Below are positions 9,939-18,034 of a DNA stretch of 64,000 bases, piece after piece; position 1 is the stretch's first letter; every line of letters starts with the position of its first letter. The notes under the pieces were generated by a model, which saw nothing but the letters and a program-made list of their open reading frames with translations, did no database searches and was not told where the DNA came from. Made by a program: the position numbers and the translations under genes. This stretch comes from Thermosediminibacter oceani DSM 16646 (GTDB taxonomy: Bacteria > Bacillota > Thermosediminibacteria > Thermosediminibacterales > Thermosediminibacteraceae): positions 1,922,001 to 1,986,000 of the forward strand of contig NC_014377.1 of NCBI RefSeq assembly GCF_000144645.1. The letters run 5' to 3'.

Positions 9939-10481
9939 TCAGTTAAGGGCCCTGATCTTGACGGAAGTAGTCATCTTGACCTCAGGCCCGTTACCCTTTT
10001 TCCCGGTGAGAGTGATCTTAACCCGGCGAATGTTTTTGTGGTCCTCATCGGACAATGGAAATTGCAATTCATCCTCGTCTTTTTCGTCGTAGTAAGCCAG
10101 CTGAAAATCTGTTACATACTCAGCCACCGGCTCTTTTTTCCCGTCTATTTCCCGAATCAATCGTTTTTCGCGGGAATCCAAGTAATAACTTACGTTCTTC
10201 GTACTATTATCCGAATCTCCCCCAGGTTCCATTACAGCCAAACGTATCCATGATTCCCCGGCTTCGACCAGCCCCCTGGCGGACCTTATTTCCCCGCTCA
10301 TCCTTTCCAAGGCGATGCGCAGATTTTCTTGAACATCGACTCTCGCCTCATCCTTATGCCAGGACAGAACGGCCTGCTGGTATAGGGCCAGCGCCGCCCC
10401 CACCACCAGGCTGAAGATGGAAACTGCCACGACGGCCTCGACCAGGGTAAAACCGCATTCCTTCGTGCGCCTGCCCGTCAT
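9939..10481 (-). CDS. Minor pilin, PilW/GspJ-like prepilin
   Basis: A 180-residue prepilin. The leader ends MTGRRTKECG and the class III signal continues FTLVEAVVAVSIFSLVVGA, so the PilD cleavage site is G10/F11 and the methylated residue F11. The body is short and strand-rich, with RMSGEIRSARGLV typical of GspJ/PilW minor pseudopilins. Its ATG overlaps the upstream pilV-like stop by four bases (ATGA), so the two are translationally coupled. Likely part of the tip complex that primes pilus assembly. Confidence 0.85.
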   Translation of the reverse strand: MTGRRTKECGFTLVEAVVAVSIFSLVVGAALALYQQAVLSWHKDEARVDVQENLRIALERMSGEIRSARGLVEAGESWIRLAVMEPGGDSDNSTKNVSYYLDSREKRLIREIDGKKEPVAEYVTDFQLAYYDEKDEDELQFPLSDEDHKNIRRVKITLTGKKGNGPEVKMTTSVKIRALN

Positions 10482-10906
10482 CTCCAGTCACCCCTGTCCA
10501 TGGTCAGGGAGAGGATTTCCCGGCTGGTCGCGGCATCGTAAATTTTTATCGTTATCGTTTTCAAGTTTTTTTTATCGTTTTCAAAGACGCTAATCCGGTA
10601 AGTATATTCCGGATAACCGGTAAAGGGACGCGGCGGTTGATCGGGGTCGGTGGGTTCCCCAGCCTCAAGGCTTGCATAAGGTTTGTTCTTCAGTTCCTCC
10701 AGCTTACCTTGGGCCAGATTTAAGGCCGTTATTAGGTCTCGCGACTCGGCCGTCCATCGCGCACCGTGTATAAAGGCGTTCATAAGGGGAACAATAGCAG
10801 CGACGAGAACCAGGGTGGCTATTAACACCTCCACCAGGGTAAAACCGCCGTTATTCGGGTTATCCTGCTGACTTGTTTTCCCCTTAACTTTTGGCGCCCA
10901 AATCAC
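10478..10906 (-). CDS. Minor pilin, PilV/GspI-like prepilin
   Basis: A 142-residue prepilin with a rather long basic leader and the processing site GG/FTLVEVLIATLVLVAAIVPL at about residues 21-22. LAQGKLEELKNKPY matches the GspI/PilV helix following the transmembrane stretch. GTG start at 10906 behind AAGGAGGG; the ATG between them is out of frame. Coupled by ATGA to the PilW-like gene. Substrate of PilD; predicted minor component of the pilus. Confidence 0.85.
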   Translation of the reverse strand: MIWAPKVKGKTSQQDNPNNGGFTLVEVLIATLVLVAAIVPLMNAFIHGARWTAESRDLITALNLAQGKLEELKNKPYASLEAGEPTDPDQPPRPFTGYPEYTYRISVFENDKKNLKTITIKIYDAATSREILSLTMDRGDWR

Positions 10907-11002
10907 TTTCCCATACCCTCCTTAAGCAATAAAGGCGTTTCTCCCCCAGCCTCCCTGGCCTCATGTGCCCTATTGATATACCAAAACACGTCACCGCTCT
11001 GA

Positions 11003-11767
11003 CTAGAACAGAAAAACCTGCTTGTACCAGTCAATAATATGTGAACCCCAGAGTGCCGCAGCAAGCGTGCCCGCTGCAATAAAGGGGCCAAAGGGAATGG
11101 CATCCTTCGGCCCTTTCAGCCTGAAAAGCAGGAGAACGGCAGCTACCAGGCCCCCGGTAATCACCGCGAGAAACAGAGCCAGAGCCGCCAGCGGCCAACC
11201 TATAAAAAGACCCGCTACCGCGGCCAGCTTTACGTCACCGCAACCCATTCCGCCTTTACTAAATACGACAATAGCAAATAAAAATCCTGCTCCCGCCGCG
11301 CTTCCCGCCAGGGACGACCAGACCCCCACATCCCTGGCCGCAAACCCCAGAACGATGGCGGCCGCAAAGCCGGCCAGTACAAGGCGGTCCGGAATAAGGT
11401 AGTGTTCCAGGTCGATGAAGGCAGCCGCTATTAAGACGGCGCCGAGAAAAAGATACTTGACCAGGGCCGGCACCGGTCCATAACGATAAAACAGCGCGGC
11501 AAACACCGCGCCTGTCAACAATTCCACTACAGGATACCGCGGGGAAATTCGCGCCCCGCAGTAGCGGCACCTCCCCCGCAGGGCGAGGTAACTTGCCACC
11601 GGCACGAGATCGCACCAGGCCAGCACGTGCTCGCAGGCCGGACAACGGGATCGCCCCCAAACCACCGTCTCTCCCCGCGGCAGGCGGTAGATGACGACAT
11701 TGAGGAAACTGCCGGTGAAAAGGCCGAGTAAGAAGAAAAACCCTACCATGAAAAACATAATTTTCAC
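11003..11767 (-). CDS. pilD: Prepilin leader peptidase / N-methyltransferase
   Basis: A 254-residue polytopic membrane aspartyl protease of the GxGD family that removes prepilin leaders and methylates the new N-terminus. The N-terminal methylase part has the zinc-binding pairs CPAC and CRYC (about residues 44-72). The catalytic aspartates are in AAAFIDLEHYLIPD and in GMGCGDVKL, here GCGD instead of the more common GxGD with another residue, which is allowed. Six to eight hydrophobic helices. It lies between pilA and the minor-pilin genes it would process. Stop TAG. Confidence 0.94.
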   Translation of the reverse strand: MKIMFFMVGFFFLLGLFTGSFLNVVIYRLPRGETVVWGRSRCPACEHVLAWCDLVPVASYLALRGRCRYCGARISPRYPVVELLTGAVFAALFYRYGPVPALVKYLFLGAVLIAAAFIDLEHYLIPDRLVLAGFAAAIVLGFAARDVGVWSSLAGSAAGAGFLFAIVVFSKGGMGCGDVKLAAVAGLFIGWPLAALALFLAVITGGLVAAVLLLFRLKGPKDAIPFGPFIAAGTLAAALWGSHIIDWYKQVFLF

Positions 11768-11944
11768 CTTTATAGACTTTCTTTCTATTTACTTAGTAAT
11801 ATTACAGGGTGCTATGTAGGTCCAATCGATTACCTCTTGTTTGCTGAAACATGATATACAGCAAGTTCCGGCAGTTGCTGCTTGGTGGGCACCATCAATG
11901 CCAGCATAACTTAATTTGAGATTAAAATATAATTGACTGCGAAG

Positions 11945-12460
11945 TTAATCTTTGGAAATTAAAATATATACTACATTGCTGGTTTGGCTGTCTTTCATAA
12001 CCATATTTCCGCCCAGGTCAGCCCTTAATCTGTCGTAAAGATTGTCCGGAACATAATCAACTTCTAGATACCTAGCAGAATCTCCACTTCCCTGGCCATC
12101 CCAGTTTACCGCGCTATCATTTTTGTAAGTATACGTCCCGCCCCACGGGTTCTTGTTTGGCCAGCGATCCAGGTATGGCCCGTTCCATCCAGGATAACTA
12201 TTATCATCAGGCTTATCAACAAGGTAAGAGTAATCATCACTTTGCGGCCATTTTCCAGTATCCGCATAAAAATTCAACACTGCCGTTTTAATCGACTTAT
12301 AATCTGCCTCAGCCGCTACAACTTTGCTCCTCTCGATAGCATTGAAGGCATTTGGAAGAACTACGGCAGCCAGGATAGCAATGATGGCTATGACTACCAA
12401 TAGCTCTACCAGGGTAAAGCCCCGCTGGTCTTTTACTTTTTTCCGAAAGCATTTCATCAT
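11945..12460 (-). CDS. pilA: Major type IV pilin (prepilin)
   Basis: A 171-residue prepilin. Leader MMKCFRKKVKDQRG, then FTLVELLVVIAIIAILAAVV: cleavage after the glycine, with glutamate five residues on, as in class IIIa pilins of Gram-positives. The globular part has GKWPQSDDY and KNPWGGTYTYKN, the motif common in G-type pseudopilins and Firmicute pilins. Start chosen at ATG 12460, ten bases after GGGGGG; the in-frame TTG at 12469 is unlikely. The stop TAA is followed by 51 further in-frame sense codons (see findings). First pilin gene after pilC and under the predicted c-di-GMP riboswitch. Confidence 0.92.
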   Translation of the reverse strand: MMKCFRKKVKDQRGFTLVELLVVIAIIAILAAVVLPNAFNAIERSKVVAAEADYKSIKTAVLNFYADTGKWPQSDDYSYLVDKPDDNSYPGWNGPYLDRWPNKNPWGGTYTYKNDSAVNWDGQGSGDSARYLEVDYVPDNLYDRLRADLGGNMVMKDSQTSNVVYILISKD

Positions 12461-12555
12461 AAGAAACAACGCCCCCCATCAATTTGTTTTATAAAATGGT
12501 TCAGATTACTTTACCGGTTTTCCGCCGATTTCAACCCCCCTTGCAAAATTATATA

Positions 12556-13770
12556 TTATCCTATATTTCCTATATTCCCAAGTATCTGGAAGTAGGGCAG
12601 CAATATGGAAATCACAATAAATCCCACCGCACCGCCCAGCATGGCGATCAATAAAGGCTCTATCAGAGCAGACAGGCGGCTGACGGCTTCTTTCACTTCA
12701 CGGTCGCACAATTCGCTGATTTTCGCCAGAAGGAAATCAAGGGCACCGGTTTCTTCGCCTACGGCGATCATTCCGATGATCATCGGAGGGAAAATACCGC
12801 TCTCCTTCAGCGGGTCCGCAATGCCCTTACCATCCCTGACACTTTCCTGTGCCCTAGCTATGGCTTCAGCTACTACCCGGTTTCCCACCGTTCGCCGTAC
12901 TACATCCATAGCCTGGAGAATCGGAACCCCGCTTCTAAGGAGCGTGCCCAGGCTACGGCTGAAGCGGGAAAGGACCGCCTTCTTGTGGAGCGGGCCAAAT
13001 ACCGGCAGTTTCAGCAAAATACCGTCCAGGCGGTATCTGGCGTTATCTGTTTTGAGGACCCCGTAAGCCACATAAGCCAGAATACCTGCCGCAAAGATCA
13101 GGATAGGCCATCCCCGCCGGAGAGCTCTGCTTACGCCCATCACAATCCGGGTCGGGAGGGGCAATGGCACCCCCAAGGCGTTCAGCATGTTTTGAAAAGC
13201 CGGGAGAACGAAGACCAGCAAAACGATCAAAACCGCCAAAGCCACCGATACGACTAAAGCCGGATACGTAAGGGCGGACTTGACCTTCTCCTGAAGCTCA
13301 TGCTCCCGTTCCAGGTGGGCAGCCAACTCCTCGAGGGCCTCATCGAGGGACCCTCCCAGCTCAGCCGCCTCTATTGCATGCACCATTATCGGAGGAAAAA
13401 CCTGCAACCGGGCCAGCGCTTCGTGAAAAGTCTCACCTCCTTCAAGGCTTCTCACAATCTCTTCAATGTTCCTGCGCAATATTTTATTTTCAGCCTGCAT
13501 GGCCAGGATTTGGAGAGCCGGGACGATCGGAAGTCCCGCTCCGAGCATGGTGGCCAGTTGCCGGCAGAAAACCGCAAGATCCTGTTTTCCAACGCGGCGT
13601 AAAAGTCGTCCTGAATTTATCGCAAACCGTTCCCGCCCGGGGCGAACTTCCACGATAAATAAACCCTTATCCCTTAAAAGCCGGACGACAGCCGCCTCAT
13701 TTTCCGCTTCTACAGTACCGACCACCGGTTGACCAAAAGCGTCGCGCGCACGATAACTGTAAATCGCCAT
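12556..13770 (-). CDS. pilC: Type IV pilus inner-membrane platform protein PilC
   Basis: A 404-residue GspF/PilC protein with two T2SF domains (about residues 70-190 and 270-395) and three membrane helices, including ALTYPALVVSVALAVLIVLL. The N-terminus MAIYSYRARDAFG and motifs FCRQLATMLGAGLPIVPAL and FSRSLGTLLRSGVPILQAM are characteristic. It is the rotating platform that PilB and PilT act on to insert or remove pilins. First gene after the riboswitch/terminator leader, so its expression and that of the genes downstream should respond to it. Confidence 0.95.
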   Translation of the reverse strand: MAIYSYRARDAFGQPVVGTVEAENEAAVVRLLRDKGLFIVEVRPGRERFAINSGRLLRRVGKQDLAVFCRQLATMLGAGLPIVPALQILAMQAENKILRRNIEEIVRSLEGGETFHEALARLQVFPPIMVHAIEAAELGGSLDEALEELAAHLEREHELQEKVKSALTYPALVVSVALAVLIVLLVFVLPAFQNMLNALGVPLPLPTRIVMGVSRALRRGWPILIFAAGILAYVAYGVLKTDNARYRLDGILLKLPVFGPLHKKAVLSRFSRSLGTLLRSGVPILQAMDVVRRTVGNRVVAEAIARAQESVRDGKGIADPLKESGIFPPMIIGMIAVGEETGALDFLLAKISELCDREVKEAVSRLSALIEPLLIAMLGGAVGFIVISILLPYFQILGNIGNIG

Positions 13771-13790
13771 ATCTCCACCTACACTGTCCC

Positions 13791-13849
13791 AAAAAGACGC
13801 ACCGGGCTGCTTTGGAAGAACGATTCATACCGTCCCCCGGCAGCCCGGC
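13791..13849 (-). terminator. Riboswitch-controlled rho-independent terminator upstream of pilC
   Basis: On the minus strand GCCGGGCTGC (13849-13840) can pair with GCAGCCCGGT (13810-13801), followed by GCGTC and five T (13795-13791). The first arm lies within the 3' part of the GEMM aptamer, so aptamer and terminator are mutually exclusive: ligand binding should favour read-through into pilC (an ON switch, by inference). Confidence 0.75.
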
Positions 13850-13923
13850 GGCCGATAGGCTTTATTACCCTTAGGCCCGTAGCTTTGCGCCCCCGGCTTT
13901 CACCGGGTTTGCCCTTTACAGGG
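13829..13923 (-). ncRNA. Cyclic-di-GMP-I (GEMM) riboswitch aptamer, pilC leader
   Basis: The minus-strand RNA shows the GEMM-I elements in order: GGGCAAACC; a hairpin CCCGG-UGAAAG-CCGGG with a GNRA-type GAAA loop; GCGCAAAGC; the tetraloop receptor GGGCCUAAGG; a second stem; and GCCGGGCUGCC closing the junction. These are the conserved joining sequences and the docking pair of the class I c-di-GMP sensor. It lies in the 179-base gap between pilT and pilC with an overlapping terminator downstream. It would couple expression of pilC, pilA and the downstream genes to c-di-GMP, while pilB and pilT are transcribed ahead of it. Confidence 0.88.
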
Positions 13924-13949
13924 ATTTTTATAAATTTAATTCGGCAAAA

Positions 13950-14978
13950 TTATCCAAAATCCTTCTTCAATTGATATAAATCCGGGTGAATTAATCCCTT
14001 TTCACGCAATTGCCTGAGCGACATTTCCATGGTCTGCATTCCGAATCGGCCGCCCGTCTGCATCAAAGAAACGATCTGGTGGGTTTTCCCTTCCCTTATA
14101 AGATTGCGCACAGCAGGGGTAGCAATCAAAACTTCCACAGCCACCACCCGTCCTTTGCCGTCAGCCCGGGGCAGCAGTTGCTGGGTAATGACTCCGGCCA
14201 GAGTATCCGAAAGCTGGATTCTGATCTGGTTCTGCTGGTGCGGAGGAAAAACGTCTATAATCCGGTCAATGCTCTGGACAGCACTGCCGGTATGAAGGGT
14301 AGCCAGCACCAGGTGCCCGGTTTCCGCCGCAGTAATTGCCGTGGCTACCGTCTCCAGGTCCCGCATCTCGCCCACCAGAATAACGTCGGGGTCCTGGCGC
14401 AGGGCAGCCCTTAAAGCGCTCGCAAAGGAAGGAGAGTCACTTCCGATTTCCCGCTGGTTCACGATACTCCTTTTATGCGTATGCAGGTACTCTATGGGGT
14501 CCTCCAGCGTAATTATGTGACAGCTGCGCCGCTCGTTAATCCGGTCGATCATGGCCGCCAGAGTCGTGGTCTTACCGCTGCCGGTAGGCCCGGTAACCAG
14601 GACCAGGCCGTGGGGCTGATCGGCCAGCTCGCCTACCACCGGGGGTAGCCCCAACTCGTCAAGGCTGTGAATAACATCGCCAACCAGGCGTAAGGCAGCC
14701 CCTATACTTCCGCGCTGGTGAAAAATATTTACCCGAAAACGCCCCAATCCCGCTGCCGAGTAGGCCAGGTCCAGTTCCTTTCGCTCAATAAATTCTTCCC
14801 ACCGTTCACCCAAAATCTCCCTTGCCAGTGCTTCAGTATCAGAAGCAGTCAAAGGAGGCCACTGCCCCTGAGGTTCGAGCCGTCCGTGATGCCGGAAGAC
14901 CGGCGGTAAACCCACCGTCAGATGTATATCCGATGCCCCTTTTTTTATGGCTTCTCCCAGTATTTCCCGCAAATGCAT
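13950..14978 (-). CDS. pilT: Type IV pilus retraction ATPase PilT
   Basis: A 342-residue hexameric motor that powers pilus retraction. Walker A VTGPTGSGKTTTLAAMID, Asp box ITLEDPIEYLH, Walker B ALRQDPDVILVGEMRD and the His box ATLHTGSA are all present, and the C-terminal AIRNLIREGK-type motif appears as AVRNLIREGKTHQIVSLMQT, diagnostic for PilT over PilB. Start chosen at ATG 14978, with AGGTG nine bases upstream; the GTG at 14990 is in frame too. Unusually, pilT lies in the same reading frame as pilB, separated only by the pilB TAG stop and four codons. Confidence 0.94.
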   Translation of the reverse strand: MHLREILGEAIKKGASDIHLTVGLPPVFRHHGRLEPQGQWPPLTASDTEALAREILGERWEEFIERKELDLAYSAAGLGRFRVNIFHQRGSIGAALRLVGDVIHSLDELGLPPVVGELADQPHGLVLVTGPTGSGKTTTLAAMIDRINERRSCHIITLEDPIEYLHTHKRSIVNQREIGSDSPSFASALRAALRQDPDVILVGEMRDLETVATAITAAETGHLVLATLHTGSAVQSIDRIIDVFPPHQQNQIRIQLSDTLAGVITQQLLPRADGKGRVVAVEVLIATPAVRNLIREGKTHQIVSLMQTGGRFGMQTMEMSLRQLREKGLIHPDLYQLKKDFG

Positions 14979-15002
14979 CAAAACTATCACCTGACCTCTG
15001 CG

Positions 15003-16700
15003 CTAAAATTCGCCCATGGACACGCGAATCACTTCTTCCACTGTGGTTAATCCCTGGCCGGCCTTTAAAAGTCCGTCTTCCCGCAAGGTAACCATTCCGC
15101 CGGCGACGGCAGCCTTTTTTATTTCCGTAACGGGTGCTTTGGCAGCCACGAGAGAGCGAATTTCATCGGTCATCACCAGGATTTCCTGGATAGCAGTCCT
15201 GCCCTGGTATCCTGTGTAATTGCACTGCCGGCAGCCGCGGCCCCGGTAAAACTTTTTGTCTATGTTTTCCCCGAGGAAGGCGTAGGCCGCATCGCCGGGC
15301 GCCGGTTCGTAGGGCTCGCGGCACTGCGGGCAGATGAGGCGGACAAGACGCTGGGCCACCACACCGATCAGGGAAGAATTTACGAGAAACGGCTCCACAC
15401 CCATGTCCAGCAGCCTTGTCACCGCCCCGGCCGCGTCGTTGGTGTGCAGCGTGCTGAAAACGAGGTGGCCCGTTGTAGCCGCCCGGACGGCTATATCAGC
15501 CGTCTCCCTGTCGCGAATCTCCCCTACCATTATAATATCCGGGTCCTGGCGCAAAATAGCCCTCAAGCCCGCTGCAAAATCCAGGCCTACTTTGGGGTTT
15601 ACCTGCACCTGATTGATGCCGGGCAAAAGGTATTCTACAGGATCTTCTATGGTGATTATATTTTTTTCCGGGGAACTCAGGGCGTTTAAAGTGGCGTAGA
15701 GGGTGGTGGTCTTGCCGCTGCCGGTGGGACCGGTGATCAAAATCATTCCGTAAGTGCTGCGTATCAAACTTTCATACTGCTCCTTGGTAGCGGGCGAAAA
15801 GCCCAGCTTATCGAGAGTAAGGAGCATAGTTTTTTTATCCAGGATACGCAGCACAACTTTTTCGCCATAAACGGTGGGCATGGTGGAAACGCGCAGGTCT
15901 ATACTGCGCCTCTCCAGCGTTATCTGGAAACGGCCGTCCTGAGGCAGCCGCTTTTCGGCGATATCCATACCCCCCATAATTTTTATTCGGGAAGTCAGGC
16001 TGCTAAGCACCCCCGGTGGCAGGCGAAGCACTTCCCGCAAAAGCCCGTCCACCCGGAAGCGCACCAGCACGCTCCCTTCCTGAGGTTCGATATGGATATC
16101 GCTGGCTCTGGCGCGCACGGCCTGGGCAATCAGCCGGTTCACCAGCTGAACTGCCGGCGCACCTTCTATACCGGTCTCGGCCGCTTCATCCAGGTCGAAG
16201 GAGTCCCATGCGGCCGCAGAGGTATCCGCCGCTGTCTCCTCAAAACCGGCCATGGCCTGATTTTCCAGGAAGGACTGCCAGAAACGGGACAAAGCCGTTT
16301 CAATCTCTCTTTCCGAGGCGATGGCCGGTATGATTTCAAATCCCGTAGCCAGGCGCAGGTCATCCAGTGCTGTAAGGTTTAAAGGGTCCGCCATGGCCAC
16401 CAGCAGTCTATTCCCGTCCCGGCGGACGGGTATAGCCATGTGGCGGCGAGCCAGGCGCTCCGGTATCAGCCGTACCACCTCAGGTTCCAGCTGGTAATCT
16501 TCCACTACCACTTTAGGTATACCCAGCTGAAATTCCAGGACCTCCAGGATATCCTTCTCGCTCACATACCCCAGGCGCGTAAGTACCTTGCCCAGGCGCT
16601 CTCCGCTCCGCTTTTGTTCATTTAAGGCCTTCTCCAGCTGTTCGGGGGTAAGCATGCCCGCCTCCACCAGCAGGTCCCCCAGCCGGCGTTTACCGTCCAC
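15003..16700 (-). CDS. pilB: Type IV pilus extension ATPase PilB
   Basis: A 565-residue motor for pilus assembly. The N-terminal MshEN/GspE-N domain RRLGDLLVEAGMLTPEQLE (about residues 5-150) is of the type that binds c-di-GMP in some PilB/MshE proteins. The motor core has Walker A ITGPTGSGKTTTLYATLNAL, ITIEDPVEYLLPG, Walker B ILRQDPDIIMVGEIRD and STLHTNDA. A tetracysteine zinc motif, CPQC..CRQC, near residues 465-510 is typical of PilB. GTG start at 16700 behind AAGGTGG. First gene of the cluster. Stop TAG, in frame with pilT. Confidence 0.95.
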   Translation of the reverse strand: MDGKRRLGDLLVEAGMLTPEQLEKALNEQKRSGERLGKVLTRLGYVSEKDILEVLEFQLGIPKVVVEDYQLEPEVVRLIPERLARRHMAIPVRRDGNRLLVAMADPLNLTALDDLRLATGFEIIPAIASEREIETALSRFWQSFLENQAMAGFEETAADTSAAAWDSFDLDEAAETGIEGAPAVQLVNRLIAQAVRARASDIHIEPQEGSVLVRFRVDGLLREVLRLPPGVLSSLTSRIKIMGGMDIAEKRLPQDGRFQITLERRSIDLRVSTMPTVYGEKVVLRILDKKTMLLTLDKLGFSPATKEQYESLIRSTYGMILITGPTGSGKTTTLYATLNALSSPEKNIITIEDPVEYLLPGINQVQVNPKVGLDFAAGLRAILRQDPDIIMVGEIRDRETADIAVRAATTGHLVFSTLHTNDAAGAVTRLLDMGVEPFLVNSSLIGVVAQRLVRLICPQCREPYEPAPGDAAYAFLGENIDKKFYRGRGCRQCNYTGYQGRTAIQEILVMTDEIRSLVAAKAPVTEIKKAAVAGGMVTLREDGLLKAGQGLTTVEEVIRVSMGEF

Positions 16701-16749
16701 TCATGCCACCTTCTCCCATTCCCAAAAAGTCTAAGTTTAATTAATATTA

Positions 16750-16758
16750 ATTATATCA
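16750..16758 (-). promoter_or_regulatory. Extended -10 promoter of the pil operon
   Basis: On the minus strand TGATATAAT: a perfect TATAAT with the TG extended -10 element, about 50 bases before the pilB start codon. No good -35 box at the expected distance (TAGTAA), consistent with an extended -10 promoter. Confidence 0.55.
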
Positions 16759-16789
16759 CGCATATAAGGCCATTACTATACAAACTTTG

Positions 16790-16815
16790 ACAGAAAAGGC
16801 GGGCATTGCCCGCCT
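16790..16815 (-). terminator. Terminator of the GNAT gene
   Basis: Eight-bp arms AGGCGGGC and GCCCGCCT (16797-16815) with a three-base loop; on the minus strand it is followed by TTTTCTG. It sits directly after the GNAT stop codon and ahead of the pilB promoter. Confidence 0.85.
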
Positions 16816-16819
16816 ACTT

Positions 16820-17284
16820 TTATCGGAGACTCTTTTTCATCAAAAAATTAATAAAAACCATTCCCTTATATTCCTTATTCTGCTTTTTCACGCATACGAA
16901 GTCGTGTTTTTCAAAGAAAGGCCTTGCGGTAATGCTCGCTTCCGTTGTAATCTCACTTACACCAAGGTTTCTAGCTTCACTTTCAAAAGCCTTTAAAAGG
17001 GCTGAACCTATCCCCTTTCTCTGAAAATCCTTATGCGTGTAAAGGGTATTCAGGTAACCCTTCTCCGTTAAATCCCCGAAGCCGACTATTTTATCATCGA
17101 TTTCCGCCACATAGCAGATATTATTTTCGAAAAAACCGGACCATTTCTCGACCTCCGGCTCTTTCGGCGCCCATACATCAACCTGCTCCGGGGAATAATC
17201 CTTTATGTTAATATTATGTACGGTATCGTAAAGCAACTGGAGCATTTGCTCTAAATCCTGCGGCGCATATCTTCTGATCCGCAT
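16820..17284 (-). CDS. GNAT-family N-acetyltransferase
   Basis: A 154-residue single-domain acetyltransferase. YLNTLYTHKDFQRKGIGSAL contains the acetyl-CoA pyrophosphate-binding motif A (Q/R-x-x-G-x-G/A), and ITARPFFEKHDF is the C-terminal motif B. Starts at ATG 17284. Closest in look to the PA-type enzymes acting on small metabolites or peptides; the substrate cannot be told from sequence. Single-gene unit with its own terminator, divergent from the XRE-cupin regulator. Confidence 0.88.
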   Translation of the reverse strand: MRIRRYAPQDLEQMLQLLYDTVHNINIKDYSPEQVDVWAPKEPEVEKWSGFFENNICYVAEIDDKIVGFGDLTEKGYLNTLYTHKDFQRKGIGSALLKAFESEARNLGVSEITTEASITARPFFEKHDFVCVKKQNKEYKGMVFINFLMKKSLR

Positions 17285-17434
17285 ACGGGAAGCTTCACCT
17301 CTTTCTTAAACTTTACACTTCAGAAGTATAACTTGACAGGCCCCTCTTCAGCAAGCCTTGTTTTTTGCTTTTGCTTCGTGTAATCTATAAATGGACTGTA
17401 TATAAAATTCCCGACACATAGGCTGGAGGTTAAA

Positions 17435-17980
17435 ATGATTAATGAAATTGCTGAAAAGATAAGTAAGTTGAGAAAGCAGAAAGGCCTTACTTTGAAAGAA
17501 TTAAGTGAAATGACAGGCCTTTCGGTCAGCTTTCTATCGCAGGTTGAAAACGGCTACTCGTCGCTGGCCATAACATCCCTTAAGAAAATAGCCGATGCAT
17601 TAAATGTTCCAATAACTGAGTTTTTCAGCTCTTACCATAACCACAGCTACCATATCAAATTAAGTGAACAGAAAGTATTCAAAATAGAGGGGAATTCTGC
17701 AGAATACGTGCTTTTAAGCGGGGAGTTCCCTAAAAGAACGTTAGAAGCAATGATCGTGTACATCCAACCGGGAGAAGGGCTGGGGAGCAAATTCAGCCAC
17801 CCGGGAGAAGAATTTGTGTATGTGCTTGAAGGCGCCGTAATCGTCGATATCGACGGTAAAGAATATCTGGTAAAGGCAGGAGAGTCGATACACTACCCGT
17901 CGACAATACCCCATTCATGGTTTAATCCTCTAGAGCGGAAGACAAAATTGCTGACCGTGCTAACCCCTATTATTTTTTGA
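17435..17980 (+). CDS. XRE-family regulator with C-terminal cupin domain
   Basis: A 181-residue regulator. The helix-turn-helix is at residues about 8-62 (LRKQKGLTLKELSEMTGLS, then SFLSQVENGYSSLAITSLKK). A cupin_2 barrel fills residues 105-180 (HPGEEFVYVLEGAVIVDIDGK). Such proteins usually sense a small metabolite (amino acid, polyamine, sulfur compound) and regulate neighbouring transport or catabolic genes. TGGAGG lies eight bases before ATG 17435. It converges on a M24 peptidase and an amino acid permease, its likeliest targets (inference). Confidence 0.93.
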   Translation: MINEIAEKISKLRKQKGLTLKELSEMTGLSVSFLSQVENGYSSLAITSLKKIADALNVPITEFFSSYHNHSYHIKLSEQKVFKIEGNSAEYVLLSGEFPKRTLEAMIVYIQPGEGLGSKFSHPGEEFVYVLEGAVIVDIDGKEYLVKAGESIHYPSTIPHSWFNPLERKTKLLTVLTPIIF

Positions 17981-17991
17981 TATAGAATCCA

Positions 17992-18027
17992 AAACCCACA
18001 TAAGCGCAAGATCGCTTATGTGGGTTT
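17992..18027. terminator. Bidirectional terminator
   Basis: Perfect 15-bp arms AAACCCACATAAGCG and CGCTTATGTGGGTTT with a six-base loop, between the convergent XRE-cupin and M24 peptidase genes. A/T ends on both sides allow it to work for both strands. Confidence 0.9.
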
Positions 18028-18034
18028 CAAGGAG

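Noticed and set aside
10907-11002. Possible second riboswitch upstream of the PilV-like gene
   Set aside because: Has GGGCAC and GAGAAACGCC but lacks the GGGCAAACC, CGCAAAGC and CCUAAGG strings of GEMM-I; no terminator.
10903-11103. A 66-codon minus-strand frame between pilD and the PilV-like gene
   Set aside because: Overlaps pilD in another frame and ends at the ATG-TGA inside the PilV-like gene's ribosome-binding region; protein has no family features.
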